Below the pieces are notes generated by a model, which was not told the origin of the DNA, searched no databases, and saw only the letters and a list, made by a program, of their open reading frames with translations. From Paenalcaligenes hermetiae (GTDB taxonomy: Bacteria; Pseudomonadota; Gammaproteobacteria; Burkholderiales; Burkholderiaceae_B): a stretch of 64,000 nt of DNA. The DNA lies in NCBI RefSeq assembly GCF_039543645.1, contig NZ_BAABKD010000002.1, forward strand, positions 310,001 through 374,000. Reading direction: 5' to 3'. The translations under genes and the position numbers were made by a program. Shown one piece after another: positions 54,676-63,567 of this stretch (the first letter of the stretch is position 1; every line of letters starts with the position of its first letter).

Positions 54676-54903
54676 TTAATGATAAAGCAGTTGTGGTAAG
54701 TACAGCGCTAAAGGTGGGAGGCTGACTATTAATAACAGCCGCAACATATCAAAAGCCCAAAAAGGTAGGATCCCTTTAAATATCGTACCGGTTTTGACGT
54801 CTTTTAGTACCGCACTTAATACAAATACATTCATCCCAACGGGTGGGGTGATAAGACTAATTTCGGTCACCACATAATGAATATTTACGGCTGTAATCTG
54901 CAA
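54676..54903 (-). pseudogene. C-terminal remnant of a TRAP transporter large permease (DctM)
   Basis: The 75-codon frame from 54903 contains ISLITPPVGMNVFVLSAVLK, a signature of the last part of DctM, followed by a final hydrophobic helix and a stop. The other 350 or so residues are absent upstream; unrelated sequence begins near 54870-54900. No small permease or binding protein is nearby. It is a fragment left after a deletion, not a gene. Confidence 0.8.
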
Positions 54904-55087
54904 AAATCAGATCAATGTGCGCACCCGGCGTCCAGCGAGGAAACTCGCCCCCATCCCCCGCCCATCCCCCGCTTTAATTCCCGAAAGCAGTGTAGGCGTT
55001 GTCGCTATGGAGGGGCTCAATACCGAGCTTGCCGCCCAAGCTGTGATCGCTTGCGCCCAACACATCGCTAAAAAACTAGCCCTATAA
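54881..55087 (+). pseudogene. Possible C-terminal gene remnant
   Basis: One plus-strand frame stays open from 54881 to a stop at 55085. It lacks a good start, and its last part (VGVVAMEGLNTELAAQAVIA, ending in HIAKKLAL) reads like a true protein C-terminus, while its first part does not. I do not recognise the family. Next to a truncated DctM gene, it suggests a deletion joined two gene ends. Confidence 0.4.
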
Positions 55088-55108
55088 AAAAAGGGCCTAA
55101 AGGCCCTG
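55084..55108 (-). terminator. Rho-independent terminator after gph
   Basis: The stem AGGGCC / GGCCCT with a 4-nt loop is followed on the minus strand by seven T residues. Confidence 0.85.
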
Positions 55109-55122
55109 TTATGATGAGCGGT

Positions 55123-55779
55123 TTATTTTAAACGGCACAAGATCCAATCCTGCATTTCTGCTACCGACTCAACCATATGCGTAGGGTTGGATTTTTCTAA
55201 GGTGGGCACATCATGCGCCCCATAGGTCACAGCCAAACTGTCCATACCGGCGTGATGCGCCATATAAATATCATGCGTGGTATCGCCCACCATCAACACA
55301 TTTTCTGGTGTTAGATCTAATTCCCACATGATTTCGTGCAACATTTGTGGATCCGGCTTACTTTGGGTTTCATCCGCACAACGTGTGGTATTGAAATAAT
55401 GCGTCAAGTTGACCGCTTTAAGAACCCGATCTAATCCAACTCGACTTTTCCCTGTTGCCACGCTAATCGGTACGGTTCGCTCGCGTAAACTATCCAGCAT
55501 AGCAACAGCCCCATCAAACATTTTAATGGATGTGTCACGCTGAAAAAAATGGTGACGATAACGCTCTAAAAACCGTGGCATAAGCTCAGCGGTCAACTCA
55601 GGAACGGCTTTATATAACCCTGTTTCTAGAGATAAGCCAATAATCCAGCTCGCTCTCATCGCTGGAGGCACAGGCAAACCTAAATCTGCACTCGCTAACT
55701 GTATCGACTCGATAATTGAGTGCGTGGAATCCATTAACGTACCGTCCCAATCAAAAATAACGGCATCATAGTGTTTCAA
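55123..55779 (-). CDS. HAD-family hydrolase, phosphoglycolate-phosphatase-like
   Basis: A 218-residue HAD phosphatase. VIFDWDGTLMDS (about 8-19) holds the nucleophile, SVATGKSRVGLD motif II and VGDTTHDIYMA motif IV. It is likely a phosphoglycolate or similar small phosphate phosphatase; the substrate is uncertain. It overlaps rluC by four bases, a common rluC-gph arrangement. Confidence 0.88.
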   Translation of the reverse strand: MKHYDAVIFDWDGTLMDSTHSIIESIQLASADLGLPVPPAMRASWIIGLSLETGLYKAVPELTAELMPRFLERYRHHFFQRDTSIKMFDGAVAMLDSLRERTVPISVATGKSRVGLDRVLKAVNLTHYFNTTRCADETQSKPDPQMLHEIMWELDLTPENVLMVGDTTHDIYMAHHAGMDSLAVTYGAHDVPTLEKSNPTHMVESVAEMQDWILCRLK

Positions 55780-56744
55780 TGTGATTTCTCCAAGAATTGA
55801 ATAGCCTGATTAAATGCAGCGGGCAAAGGGGCGTGGATGTGTAAGCGCTCCCCCGTCACAGGGTGCGGCATGATCAAGCGCGACGCATGTAAAAACATGC
55901 GCTTAAAACCACGTTGAGCAAAATCGGCACGAACCTGGTCTGAGCCGTACTTATCATCGCCGACTATCGCAAAGCCTGTATGCGCTAAATGCACACGAAT
56001 CTGGTGGGTGCGCCCTGTTTTCAGCTCTGCTTCGATCAGACTGTATTGCCCAAAACGTTGTAGCAAGCGCACAATGGTATGCGCCGCTTTGCCACTGGGG
56101 TCTACTCGCACCCGGCGCTCACCAGAGACCGTCAACCAACGTAAAAGCGGCGCTTTAATATGCTGTTTATCATTAACCCAATCACCCTCCACCAAGGCCT
56201 GATAATATTTATCAATATGCCCCTGTCTAAACATATCATGAATCGCTACTAGTGCTTTACGGCGCTTGGCAACTATTAATAAGCCTGAAGTATCCCGATC
56301 CAAGCGATGTCCTAGCTCTAATAATTTGGCCTCAGGGCGCGCGGCGCGCAGCTGTTCAATCACTCCAAATGCCACACCGCTGCCCCCATGCACTGCAATC
56401 CCTTCGGGTTTGTTTATAATAAGGAGGTAGTCGTCCTCAAAGACGATGGGAAACTGCGCAGCGGGAACCACTGGTGCCGCTTCTGGATCTGGCATACGCA
56501 TGGGAGGGATCCTTACCAGATCACCGACTTGGAGCCGGTATTCATTTTTAGTGCGTCCTTTATTGACACGGACTTGTCCGCTACGAATGGCTTTATAGAT
56601 GTGGCTTTTTGGTACGCCTTTGCATTCTCGTACTAAAAAATTATCCAAACGTTGTCCGGCCCATTCGGCACTTATTTCAATAAACCGCACTTGCGGTATG
56701 GTCTTTTTCGCTGCTAATGGTTTTCTCATACTTAAAAGAGGCAT
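55776..56744 (-). CDS. rluC: 23S rRNA pseudouridine synthase RluC
   Basis: RluC makes pseudouridines 955, 2504 and 2580 in 23S rRNA in E. coli. An N-terminal S4 domain (about 26-85) is followed by the catalytic domain with GHRLDRDTSGLLIVAK, carrying the active aspartate, and KTGRTHQIRVHLAH. The length is 322 residues. The start may be the ATG at 56744 or at 56729; neither has a clear ribosome binding site. It diverges from rne, a conserved pair. Confidence 0.95.
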   Translation of the reverse strand: MPLLSMRKPLAAKKTIPQVRFIEISAEWAGQRLDNFLVRECKGVPKSHIYKAIRSGQVRVNKGRTKNEYRLQVGDLVRIPPMRMPDPEAAPVVPAAQFPIVFEDDYLLIINKPEGIAVHGGSGVAFGVIEQLRAARPEAKLLELGHRLDRDTSGLLIVAKRRKALVAIHDMFRQGHIDKYYQALVEGDWVNDKQHIKAPLLRWLTVSGERRVRVDPSGKAAHTIVRLLQRFGQYSLIEAELKTGRTHQIRVHLAHTGFAIVGDDKYGSDQVRADFAQRGFKRMFLHASRLIMPHPVTGERLHIHAPLPAAFNQAIQFLEKSH

Positions 56745-57230
56745 ATAATCGCCTCAGCCTATGGGAACTGTGACACCGCTAGACGTAGAGATGCAAGGTG
56801 CGTCTCCGCTAGCCGTAAAAGTATTTATTGTAATACGTATTGTGCACAGTTTCCGGGGTCATAAGGTCGCCGGGACCACACAAAAACAAAGACGCGGTTA
56901 ACATTGCCCCGCATTCTCTTTTGTGTTGTCACCCGCGTGCGGCACTGAGTTATCTGCCAAGTTGTCGCTGTATACAGAATTTAGCACCCGTTGTATATAA
57001 ACCATACAACGGTGGTTCCAGCAATATATTGAATCGTCTATAACACTATTGTGAATATGACCCGTCTGCTGACTGAACTGCGCTCTACCATGCGCACTGT
57101 GCCCATTCGACAAAGCGTGGGCATCATGTAAGCCTTGCCCACTTCTTGCAGCCAAAGCAGTGTCCCACACCGAGTGACCCGCGGTCGCGCGCCGATTGTC
57201 TGCGCGCAATGACAACGGAGAATAACACTC
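56745..57230 (+). other. 486-bp rluC/rne intergenic region with leader hairpins
   Basis: This gap holds no credible gene. It contains a 9-bp inverted repeat CCGTTGTAT / ATACAACGG (56988-56996, 57004-57012; 7-nt loop) and a GC-rich hairpin GCGCGC / GCGCGC (57187-57192, 57202-57207) about 25 bases before the rne ATG. In E. coli the rne leader folds into hairpins through which RNase E controls its own mRNA. The same layout is likely here. No strong promoter could be placed with confidence. Confidence 0.45.
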
Positions 57231-60200
57231 ATGAAACGCATGTTGTTTAATGCAACACACCAAGAAGAACTACGTGTTGCGATTGTCGATGGTCAAAAAC
57301 TTATCGACCTCGACATTGAATCTGCCGGACGCGAACAGCGTAAAGGCAACATTTACAAGGGAGTCATCACCCGCATTGAACCGGGTTTAGAAGCATGTTT
57401 TGTAAGCTATGGCGAAGAGCGCCATGGCTTTTTGCCATTTAAGGAAGTGGCACGCTCATACTTCAAAGACGGTGTTGATGTTCGGAATGCTCGTATCCAA
57501 GATGCTTTGGTCGAAGGCCAAGAACTCATCATCCAAGTTGAAAAAGAAGAACGTGGCAACAAAGGCGCTGCCTTAACCACGTTTATTTCTTTAGCTGGAC
57601 GTTATTTGGTGCTGATGCCTAATAACCCTCGAGGCGGTGGCGTATCGCGCCGTGTCGAAGGCGAGGAGCGCCAAGAGTTACGTGAAGCCATGGATCAGCT
57701 TAATGTCCCTCAGGGTATGAGCATCATTGCGCGTACAGCAGGGATTGGACGCAGCGTCGAAGAGCTCCAATGGGACCTGAATTATCTTTTGCAGCTTTGG
57801 TCCGCCATTGATGGTGCTGCTAAAGAAAACCCTGCTCCCATCCTAATTTATCTTGAATCCAGTCTAGTTATTCGGGCTATTCGCGACTACTTCTCGCTAG
57901 ATATTGGCGAAATTCTTATCGACACCGATGACATTTACGAGCAAGCCACAGCTTTTATGAATGTGGTCATGCCTGACAACGTCAATCGGGTCAAAATGTA
58001 TCGCGATGATATCCCACTATTTTCGCGCTTCCAAATCGAAAACCAAATTGAAACGGCTTACTCCCGCACGGTTCAGCTCCCCTCTGGCGGAGCCGTCGTC
58101 ATTGACCATACCGAAGCCTTAGTCGCTATTGATGTCAACTCAGCTCGCTCTACACGTGGTGCTGATATTGAAGAAACCGCCCTGCGTACGAACTTAGAAG
58201 CCGCCGATGAGGTCGCCCGTCAGTTACGTTTACGTGACTTAGGTGGTCTGATTGTTATTGACTTCATTGATATGGAGGACAATAAAAACCAGCGTGCTGT
58301 AGAGCAACGTTTACGTGATGCACTGCATGTGGATCGAGCGCGCGTGCAGATGGGTAAGATTTCCCGTTTTGGTTTAATGGAGCTGTCACGCCAACGTTTA
58401 CGCCCTGCGCTCAATGAAGGCTCTCACGTGACCTGCCCACGCTGTACTGGTACTGGTGTTATTCGTGATGCCGAGTCCAGCGCTCTTCATGTCTTACGCT
58501 TGCTCCAAGAAGAAGCCATGAAAGAAGGCACAGCAGCTATCCATGCGCAGTTGCCAGTAGATGTCGCTACGTATCTCTTGAATGAAAAGCGTAATGACAT
58601 TACCAAAATCGAGTCTCGCCTCAATGTCAATTTGACCCTTATCCCAAATAAAGGCCTAGAGACCCCACACCATATTATTGAGCGCTTACGCCACGACGAC
58701 CCTCGTCTAGAAGACTTGCGCTCTAGCTATCAACAAGTCAAAGTGGAAGAGGAAACCACGTTAACCCCTCATCGCACCCACGAAATCAAAACACGCCCCG
58801 AGGCCATTGTGAAAGGTATTACTCCTGCACAACCCGCCCCCGGCTCCAATGGAGACAAAGCGCCAACCGTTAGCTTTTTCTCCCGTCTAGGGGCGTGGTT
58901 TAAATCCCTTGTTGCTACCCCAGCGGCCAACGAGGACAAGGCCCCAGAAAATCAACCCTCAACCCCTCAAAAGCGGTCTGCGCGCCAAAAACAGGACCGT
59001 CGCACACCTAACGAGCGCCAAAACCGCAACAAAAAAGAGCGACGCCCAGATCCTACAGACCCCAAAGCTGCCGTCGTAGAAACAGCACGCAACGCGCGTG
59101 TACGACGCCAACAAGCAAAAGGGACACCTGCTACCACAGTAACAGCCGCGAGCTCTGCCGTTGCTCCTGCAACAGACAATGAGTCAACTCAAGAGCAACC
59201 AAATCGTCGTCGCCGCCGTAGTCCACGTAATCGTCGTCGTGAAACAGCGACTCACGAGGATATAGCGCAACAGCAGCAACAGCAGGACGACTCTGTAACA
59301 ATCGACCCAGCTGCTACAGCTGAGCCAAAAGCCGATGCTAGCATAGCTCCACCGGTTAGCGACACAAAAGATCAGGCCGTGGCCGAGCAAGTAACCAATA
59401 CTGATCAGCCCATCAGCTCTGCTGATGATGAGCAGCCTAATGAGCGACGTCGTAGCCGACGACGTCGTAATCGTCGTAGCCGTCGCCCCAATGAAGCGGA
59501 ACAAATCAGCACTGTCACCGTGGAGGATGAAGAAGGCGACTTAGACAGCCCTAAAATCATTACCCACGAAACGCCACGCTTTGATGCCAGTGTGTTGGAA
59601 CAAGAAACCAACGCAGCTGAGCCAACCTCAACGAGCCCAGAGCCTGAGCATACGGCGGAAAAAACATCTAGCGCTGAGCAGGCTAGTCCAGCAGCAACAG
59701 ATCCTACCCCTGACCTGTCTGTGACTGAAGCTCAGGAGTCCACGTCTAGCCCTTCTATCGAAGTGAGCGAACCTCCTGTTGCTGAGCCCATAAAACCCGC
59801 CACAGAGGTGATAGAAGAACATTTCTTACCCTCCGTGGATCAACTTCAAGCTCATTTAGCTCAAGCTGGTTTGGAGCTAGTACAAACTAGTGCCACTCCT
59901 GCGGAGCAAACCACGCCCGAGCCCGAGCAAACCGCTGGACGTGCTGCGCGCTCACGCTGGGCAGAGCCCATCAACCACGAGCCACTCGTACAGGTTGAAA
60001 CAGGTGAAAACCCAGAACCAGAGGAAACAGCCTCCAACATTACCGAGGTAGAGACCGTATCAGTATCACCTGCTCTCCCCTCACAGGCTGTTTTTAATCC
60101 GGATCTACTGCAACCTATGCTAGAGCAAGCCGGCCTAGAATTAGTGCAGACGCGCGCAGGCGCCACAGCAGACCTAAGCACTGCAATCGAAAGCATCCCC

Positions 60201-60272
60201 CTAGGCCGTCCACGCAAAGCGAGCCCGCAGGTGGAAAATGAAGTCTTAGAACAGATTGAAACGAAGCTGTAA
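57231..60272 (+). CDS. rne: Ribonuclease E
   Basis: RNase E is the endonuclease that starts mRNA decay and rRNA and tRNA processing. The catalytic half begins MKRMLFNATHQEELRVAIVD and has an S1 domain (about 36-125). The metal ligands are the aspartates in AIDVNSARSTRG and IVIDFIDMEDN, and the Zn-link is CPRC (402-405). The C-terminal half is disordered, with Arg-rich RNA-binding patches near 656-670 and 737-755 and a duplicated AGLELVQT motif at 879-886 and 967-974. The length is 1013 residues; GGAG precedes the ATG. Confidence 0.98.
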   Translation: MKRMLFNATHQEELRVAIVDGQKLIDLDIESAGREQRKGNIYKGVITRIEPGLEACFVSYGEERHGFLPFKEVARSYFKDGVDVRNARIQDALVEGQELIIQVEKEERGNKGAALTTFISLAGRYLVLMPNNPRGGGVSRRVEGEERQELREAMDQLNVPQGMSIIARTAGIGRSVEELQWDLNYLLQLWSAIDGAAKENPAPILIYLESSLVIRAIRDYFSLDIGEILIDTDDIYEQATAFMNVVMPDNVNRVKMYRDDIPLFSRFQIENQIETAYSRTVQLPSGGAVVIDHTEALVAIDVNSARSTRGADIEETALRTNLEAADEVARQLRLRDLGGLIVIDFIDMEDNKNQRAVEQRLRDALHVDRARVQMGKISRFGLMELSRQRLRPALNEGSHVTCPRCTGTGVIRDAESSALHVLRLLQEEAMKEGTAAIHAQLPVDVATYLLNEKRNDITKIESRLNVNLTLIPNKGLETPHHIIERLRHDDPRLEDLRSSYQQVKVEEETTLTPHRTHEIKTRPEAIVKGITPAQPAPGSNGDKAPTVSFFSRLGAWFKSLVATPAANEDKAPENQPSTPQKRSARQKQDRRTPNERQNRNKKERRPDPTDPKAAVVETARNARVRRQQAKGTPATTVTAASSAVAPATDNESTQEQPNRRRRRSPRNRRRETATHEDIAQQQQQQDDSVTIDPAATAEPKADASIAPPVSDTKDQAVAEQVTNTDQPISSADDEQPNERRRSRRRRNRRSRRPNEAEQISTVTVEDEEGDLDSPKIITHETPRFDASVLEQETNAAEPTSTSPEPEHTAEKTSSAEQASPAATDPTPDLSVTEAQESTSSPSIEVSEPPVAEPIKPATEVIEEHFLPSVDQLQAHLAQAGLELVQTSATPAEQTTPEPEQTAGRAARSRWAEPINHEPLVQVETGENPEPEETASNITEVETVSVSPALPSQAVFNPDLLQPMLEQAGLELVQTRAGATADLSTAIESIPLGRPRKASPQVENEVLEQIETKL

Positions 60273-60280
60273 TCTATTTA

Positions 60281-60311
60281 GCTGCCCTCTTTTTACAGAG
60301 GGCAGCGTTTT
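60281..60311 (+). terminator. Rho-independent terminator after rne
   Basis: Stem GCTGCCCTC / GAGGGCAGC with an 8-nt loop is followed by GTTTTCG. Confidence 0.85.
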
Positions 60312-60353
60312 CGTATTACTCTTTTTTCAATCGCTTATTTTTAGCGGTATATA

Positions 60354-60399
60354 AATACAAAAAAGGACTGGTTCGTTTAATACGAACACAGTCCTTTTT
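60354..60399 (-). terminator. Rho-independent terminator after accD
   Basis: AAAAAGGACTG / CAGTCCTTTTT plus an inner TTCGT / ACGAA stem form a long hairpin. On the minus strand it ends in a T run (TTTTTTG) downstream of accD. Confidence 0.8.
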
Positions 60400-60454
60400 A
60401 TTAATGAGGTCGTGATCTGAGTCTAATATAAGCCGCTCGTCCTCACTGGTAGCT

Positions 60455-61330
60455 TTAGCGCGGCTGCACAGCCTCTGCCGGCTGGCGCATTAAAATCGCC
60501 ATCAAAGCAGCCAACTCTTGGCGCATCTCACGGCGATCCACCACCATATCAATGGCGCCTTTTTCGAGCAGAAACTCCGCTCGTTGGAAGCCTTCTGGTA
60601 ATTTTTCTCGTACTGTTTGCTCAATCACACGTGGCCCAGCAAAACCAATCAGCGCATTGGGCTCAGCAATGACCACATCGCCCATAAACGCAAAGCTTGC
60701 TGACACACCACCCATTGTGGGATCAGTTAATACACTAATAAATGGTAAACCTGCCTCGGCTAACTGGACCAACATGGCATTGGTTTTTGCCATTTGCATC
60801 AGAGAAAACAAACTTTCCTGCATGCGCGCACCACCCGAGGCCGCCACACAAATAAATGCCGAGCGTGTGCGAATCGCTTCTTGTACTCCTCGTACAAAAC
60901 GCTCTCCCACTACAGAACCCATGGAACCACCCATGAACTCAAACTCAAAGCAAGCTACCACGGCTGGCATCGATAAAATCGTACCTGCCATGACCACCAT
61001 CGCCTCGGATTCGCCCGTATCTTTTACAGCTTGCGCTACCCGGTCTGGGTATTTTTTTGTATCACGGAACTTAAGTGGGTCCAGCGGACGAATCGCCGCA
61101 CCAATTTCAACACGGTGATCAGCGTCTAATAACGCATCAATACGCGCACGGGCTTTAAGACGTAAATGGTGATTACACTTAGGACAAACATTTAACGTAT
61201 TTTGTAGGTCCTCTTTATATAGCACCGACTCACATGACGGGCATTTAACCCATAACCCTTCAGGCACACGTTTGCTCGCACCATGATTGCGGTTAATTCG
61301 AGGAGGCAATAATTTTTGGATCCAGCTCAT
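60455..61330 (-). CDS. accD: Acetyl-CoA carboxylase carboxyltransferase subunit beta
   Basis: AccD with AccA transfers carboxyl groups to make malonyl-CoA. The zinc ribbon cysteines are Cys30, Cys33, Cys49 and Cys52. FEFEFMGGSMGSVVGE and ASGGARMQE are crotonase-like motifs. The length is 291 residues. It follows trpA, the common trpBA-accD arrangement, but a hairpin between them may uncouple it. Confidence 0.98.
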   Translation of the reverse strand: MSWIQKLLPPRINRNHGASKRVPEGLWVKCPSCESVLYKEDLQNTLNVCPKCNHHLRLKARARIDALLDADHRVEIGAAIRPLDPLKFRDTKKYPDRVAQAVKDTGESEAMVVMAGTILSMPAVVACFEFEFMGGSMGSVVGERFVRGVQEAIRTRSAFICVAASGGARMQESLFSLMQMAKTNAMLVQLAEAGLPFISVLTDPTMGGVSASFAFMGDVVIAEPNALIGFAGPRVIEQTVREKLPEGFQRAEFLLEKGAIDMVVDRREMRQELAALMAILMRQPAEAVQPR

Positions 61331-61370
61331 TGGGTAATCCTGTTCATCTGATCTAAATCAGGTTAGACCG

Positions 61371-61404
61371 TAAAGAATTAGGTGCTGATCATAAGCACCT
61401 AATT
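61371..61404 (-). terminator. Possible terminator after trpBA
   Basis: A perfect 11-bp stem, AATTAGGTGCT / AGCACCTAATT, with a 7-nt loop lies after the trpA stop. The following minus-strand tail (CTTTAC) is a weak T run, so termination may be partial. Confidence 0.55.
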
Positions 61405-61420
61405 ATGATTAAAAAGAAAA

Positions 61421-62245
61421 CTAATCCGTTAGGGCTTGGTGTACCGTAGCCAACCAGTCCGCCGCTGCTTGAATAGCACCCGGAATATCACCGTCGTGCT
61501 CATTCACATGATTTTCCATGGTTTCGATCAGCTTGCTACCTATCACCACGGCATCCGCATGCTGCCCGACCTGCTTTGCGCTTTGGGCATCACGAATACC
61601 AAAACCAACCCCTACGGGAATTGTGACATATTGACGAATACGCTGTAGTTGCTTTGTGACGTCCTCGACATCTAATGAGGACGAGCCGGTCACACCTTTT
61701 AAGGACACATAATAAACATAACCACGAGCGATGTCAGCAATACGTTGGATACGTTGATCTGTAGACGTAGGTGCTAACAAAAAGATAGGGTCGATATGAT
61801 GAGAGGATAAATCCTGTGCAAATGACTCGCACTCCTCAGGCGGGTAATCTACGGTTAAAACCCCATCTACCCCTGCTTGGGCCGCAGCTTGCACAAACTC
61901 CTGTTGCCCCATGGCTTCGATTGGGTTCGCATATCCCATCAACACCACCGGCGTCGTGCTATCGTCTTCACGAAAGCTTTTAACGATATCTAAAACCGTT
62001 CTCAACGAGACGCCACGAGCAACGGCACGCTCTGCCGCCCGCTGGATCACTGGACCATCTGCCATCGGATCAGAAAAGGGCACCCCAAGCTCGATCACAT
62101 CGGCTCCGGCTTGAACCAAAGCATGCATCAAAGGCACGGTCGCCTCAACAGCCGGGTCACCAGTCGTAATATAAGGAATTAAAGCCGCACGCCCGTTTAG
62201 GCGCTCAAACACAGCCTTTAAGCGTGGATTGGATTGATTTGACAT
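61421..62245 (-). CDS. trpA: Tryptophan synthase alpha chain
   Basis: TrpA cleaves indole-3-glycerol phosphate to indole. PYITTGDPAVE, ELGVPFSDPMADGPVIQ and GVGFGIRDAQSA are the family motifs; the catalytic glutamate and aspartate are in them. The length is 274 residues from the ATG at 62245. It follows trpB by 16 bases. Confidence 0.98.
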   Translation of the reverse strand: MSNQSNPRLKAVFERLNGRAALIPYITTGDPAVEATVPLMHALVQAGADVIELGVPFSDPMADGPVIQRAAERAVARGVSLRTVLDIVKSFREDDSTTPVVLMGYANPIEAMGQQEFVQAAAQAGVDGVLTVDYPPEECESFAQDLSSHHIDPIFLLAPTSTDQRIQRIADIARGYVYYVSLKGVTGSSSLDVEDVTKQLQRIRQYVTIPVGVGFGIRDAQSAKQVGQHADAVVIGSKLIETMENHVNEHDGDIPGAIQAAADWLATVHQALTD

Positions 62246-62261
62246 AAAAAACACCCATAAG

Positions 62262-63461
62262 TTAAAGGCTAATACCACTATACTCGGCTACAGTATGCAT
62301 ATCTTTATCGCCACGCCCTGACAGGTTCACCAAAATCACCTTATCTTTTGGCAAGGAAGGAGCCATCTTAACGGCTTGTGCAATCGCATGTGACGACTCT
62401 AAGGCAGGCATGATTCCTTCGATACGACAACAATCGTGGAATGCTTGTAGTGCTTCATCATCGTTAATGATTTCATATTGCGCACGATGTGAATCTTTTA
62501 ACCAAGCATGTTCGGGACCAACACCGGGATAATCCAACCCAGCAGATATGGAATGCGTGGCCTGAACCTGACCGGCCTCGTCCTGTAGTACGTATGTACG
62601 GTTACCGTGTAACACCCCTACCTGCCCCGCATTCAAAGAAGCAGAGTGTTTTAAAGTGGTCAGCCCTTCGCCGCCTGCTTCGACCCCGATCAGCTTGACA
62701 TCCGCTTGATCTAAGTAAGGGTAGAAAATGCCCATAGCATTTGAGCCGCCCCCAACGGCTGCCACAATATAGTCAGGCTGCCGACCGATTTCAGCCGGCA
62801 TTTGCTCCAAACACTCGTTACCAATAACGGACTGAAAATCTCGCACCATAGCTGGATAAGGGTGTGGACCCGCCACGGTACCAATAATATAAAACGTGTT
62901 TTCAATATTCGTCACCCAGTCACGCATGGCTTCATTCAGCGCATCTTTAAGGGTACGCGAACCAGAGGAAACCGGTATGACTTCGGCCCCTAACAGTTTC
63001 ATACGATAGACATTCGAGGCCTGTCTTTTTACGTCCTCGCTGCCCATATAAACCACACACTGCATACCATAGCGAGCGGCAACCGTTGCCGTGGCAACAC
63101 CATGCTGGCCAGCACCGGTTTCAGCAATAATACGGGGTTTACCCATACGTTTCGCTAATAAGATCTGTCCGATGCAATTATTGACCTTGTGTGCCCCCGT
63201 ATGGTTTAGGTCTTCGCGTTTAAACCAAATCTGCGCGCCCCCGAGTTTTTCCGACCATCGCTTAGCATGATAGATAGGAGATGGGCGACCTACAAAATGC
63301 TTTAGCTCATAATGAAACTCTTGAAGAAAATCCGGATCATTACGATATTTGTCGTAAGCAGCCCGTAATTCGTCCAAGGCATGAACAAGGGTTTCCGCTA
63401 CAAAAGATCCACCAAACGGCCCAAAATGGCCTTGTTGATCGGGGTAGTTATAGGTTGTCAA
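62262..63461 (-). CDS. trpB: Tryptophan synthase beta chain
   Basis: TrpB joins indole and serine with pyridoxal phosphate bound at Lys92 in HTGAHKVNN. GGSFVAETL, AETGAGQHGVATA and VGGGSNAMG are typical. The length is 399 residues. trpF, usual in front of trpB in many betaproteobacteria, is absent here; relA precedes it. Confidence 0.98.
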   Translation of the reverse strand: MTTYNYPDQQGHFGPFGGSFVAETLVHALDELRAAYDKYRNDPDFLQEFHYELKHFVGRPSPIYHAKRWSEKLGGAQIWFKREDLNHTGAHKVNNCIGQILLAKRMGKPRIIAETGAGQHGVATATVAARYGMQCVVYMGSEDVKRQASNVYRMKLLGAEVIPVSSGSRTLKDALNEAMRDWVTNIENTFYIIGTVAGPHPYPAMVRDFQSVIGNECLEQMPAEIGRQPDYIVAAVGGGSNAMGIFYPYLDQADVKLIGVEAGGEGLTTLKHSASLNAGQVGVLHGNRTYVLQDEAGQVQATHSISAGLDYPGVGPEHAWLKDSHRAQYEIINDDEALQAFHDCCRIEGIMPALESSHAIAQAVKMAPSLPKDKVILVNLSGRGDKDMHTVAEYSGISL

Positions 63462-63567
63462 GGCTATTACTCTCTGTATGTAATCATGTCACGACGATCG
63501 TGTAAAAAAAGCATTTTACCAGTTTCAGGGCAAAGCACGAGTGGAGGCGAATTAGAATTAGCACCTA

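Noticed and set aside
54877..55071. Plus-strand 64-codon ORF starting MNIYGC
   Set aside because: It is Pro/Arg-rich, lies across the junction of two gene remnants and has no ribosome binding site or recognisable domain.
59199..59240. Arg-rich repeats in rne as a DNA tandem repeat
   Set aside because: They are degenerate codons for RNA-binding patches typical of RNase E, not a separate repeat element.
63482..63567. Possible tRNA or attachment site between trpB and relA
   Set aside because: A short palindrome is present, but there is no cloverleaf, no TTCGA arm and no direct repeat.
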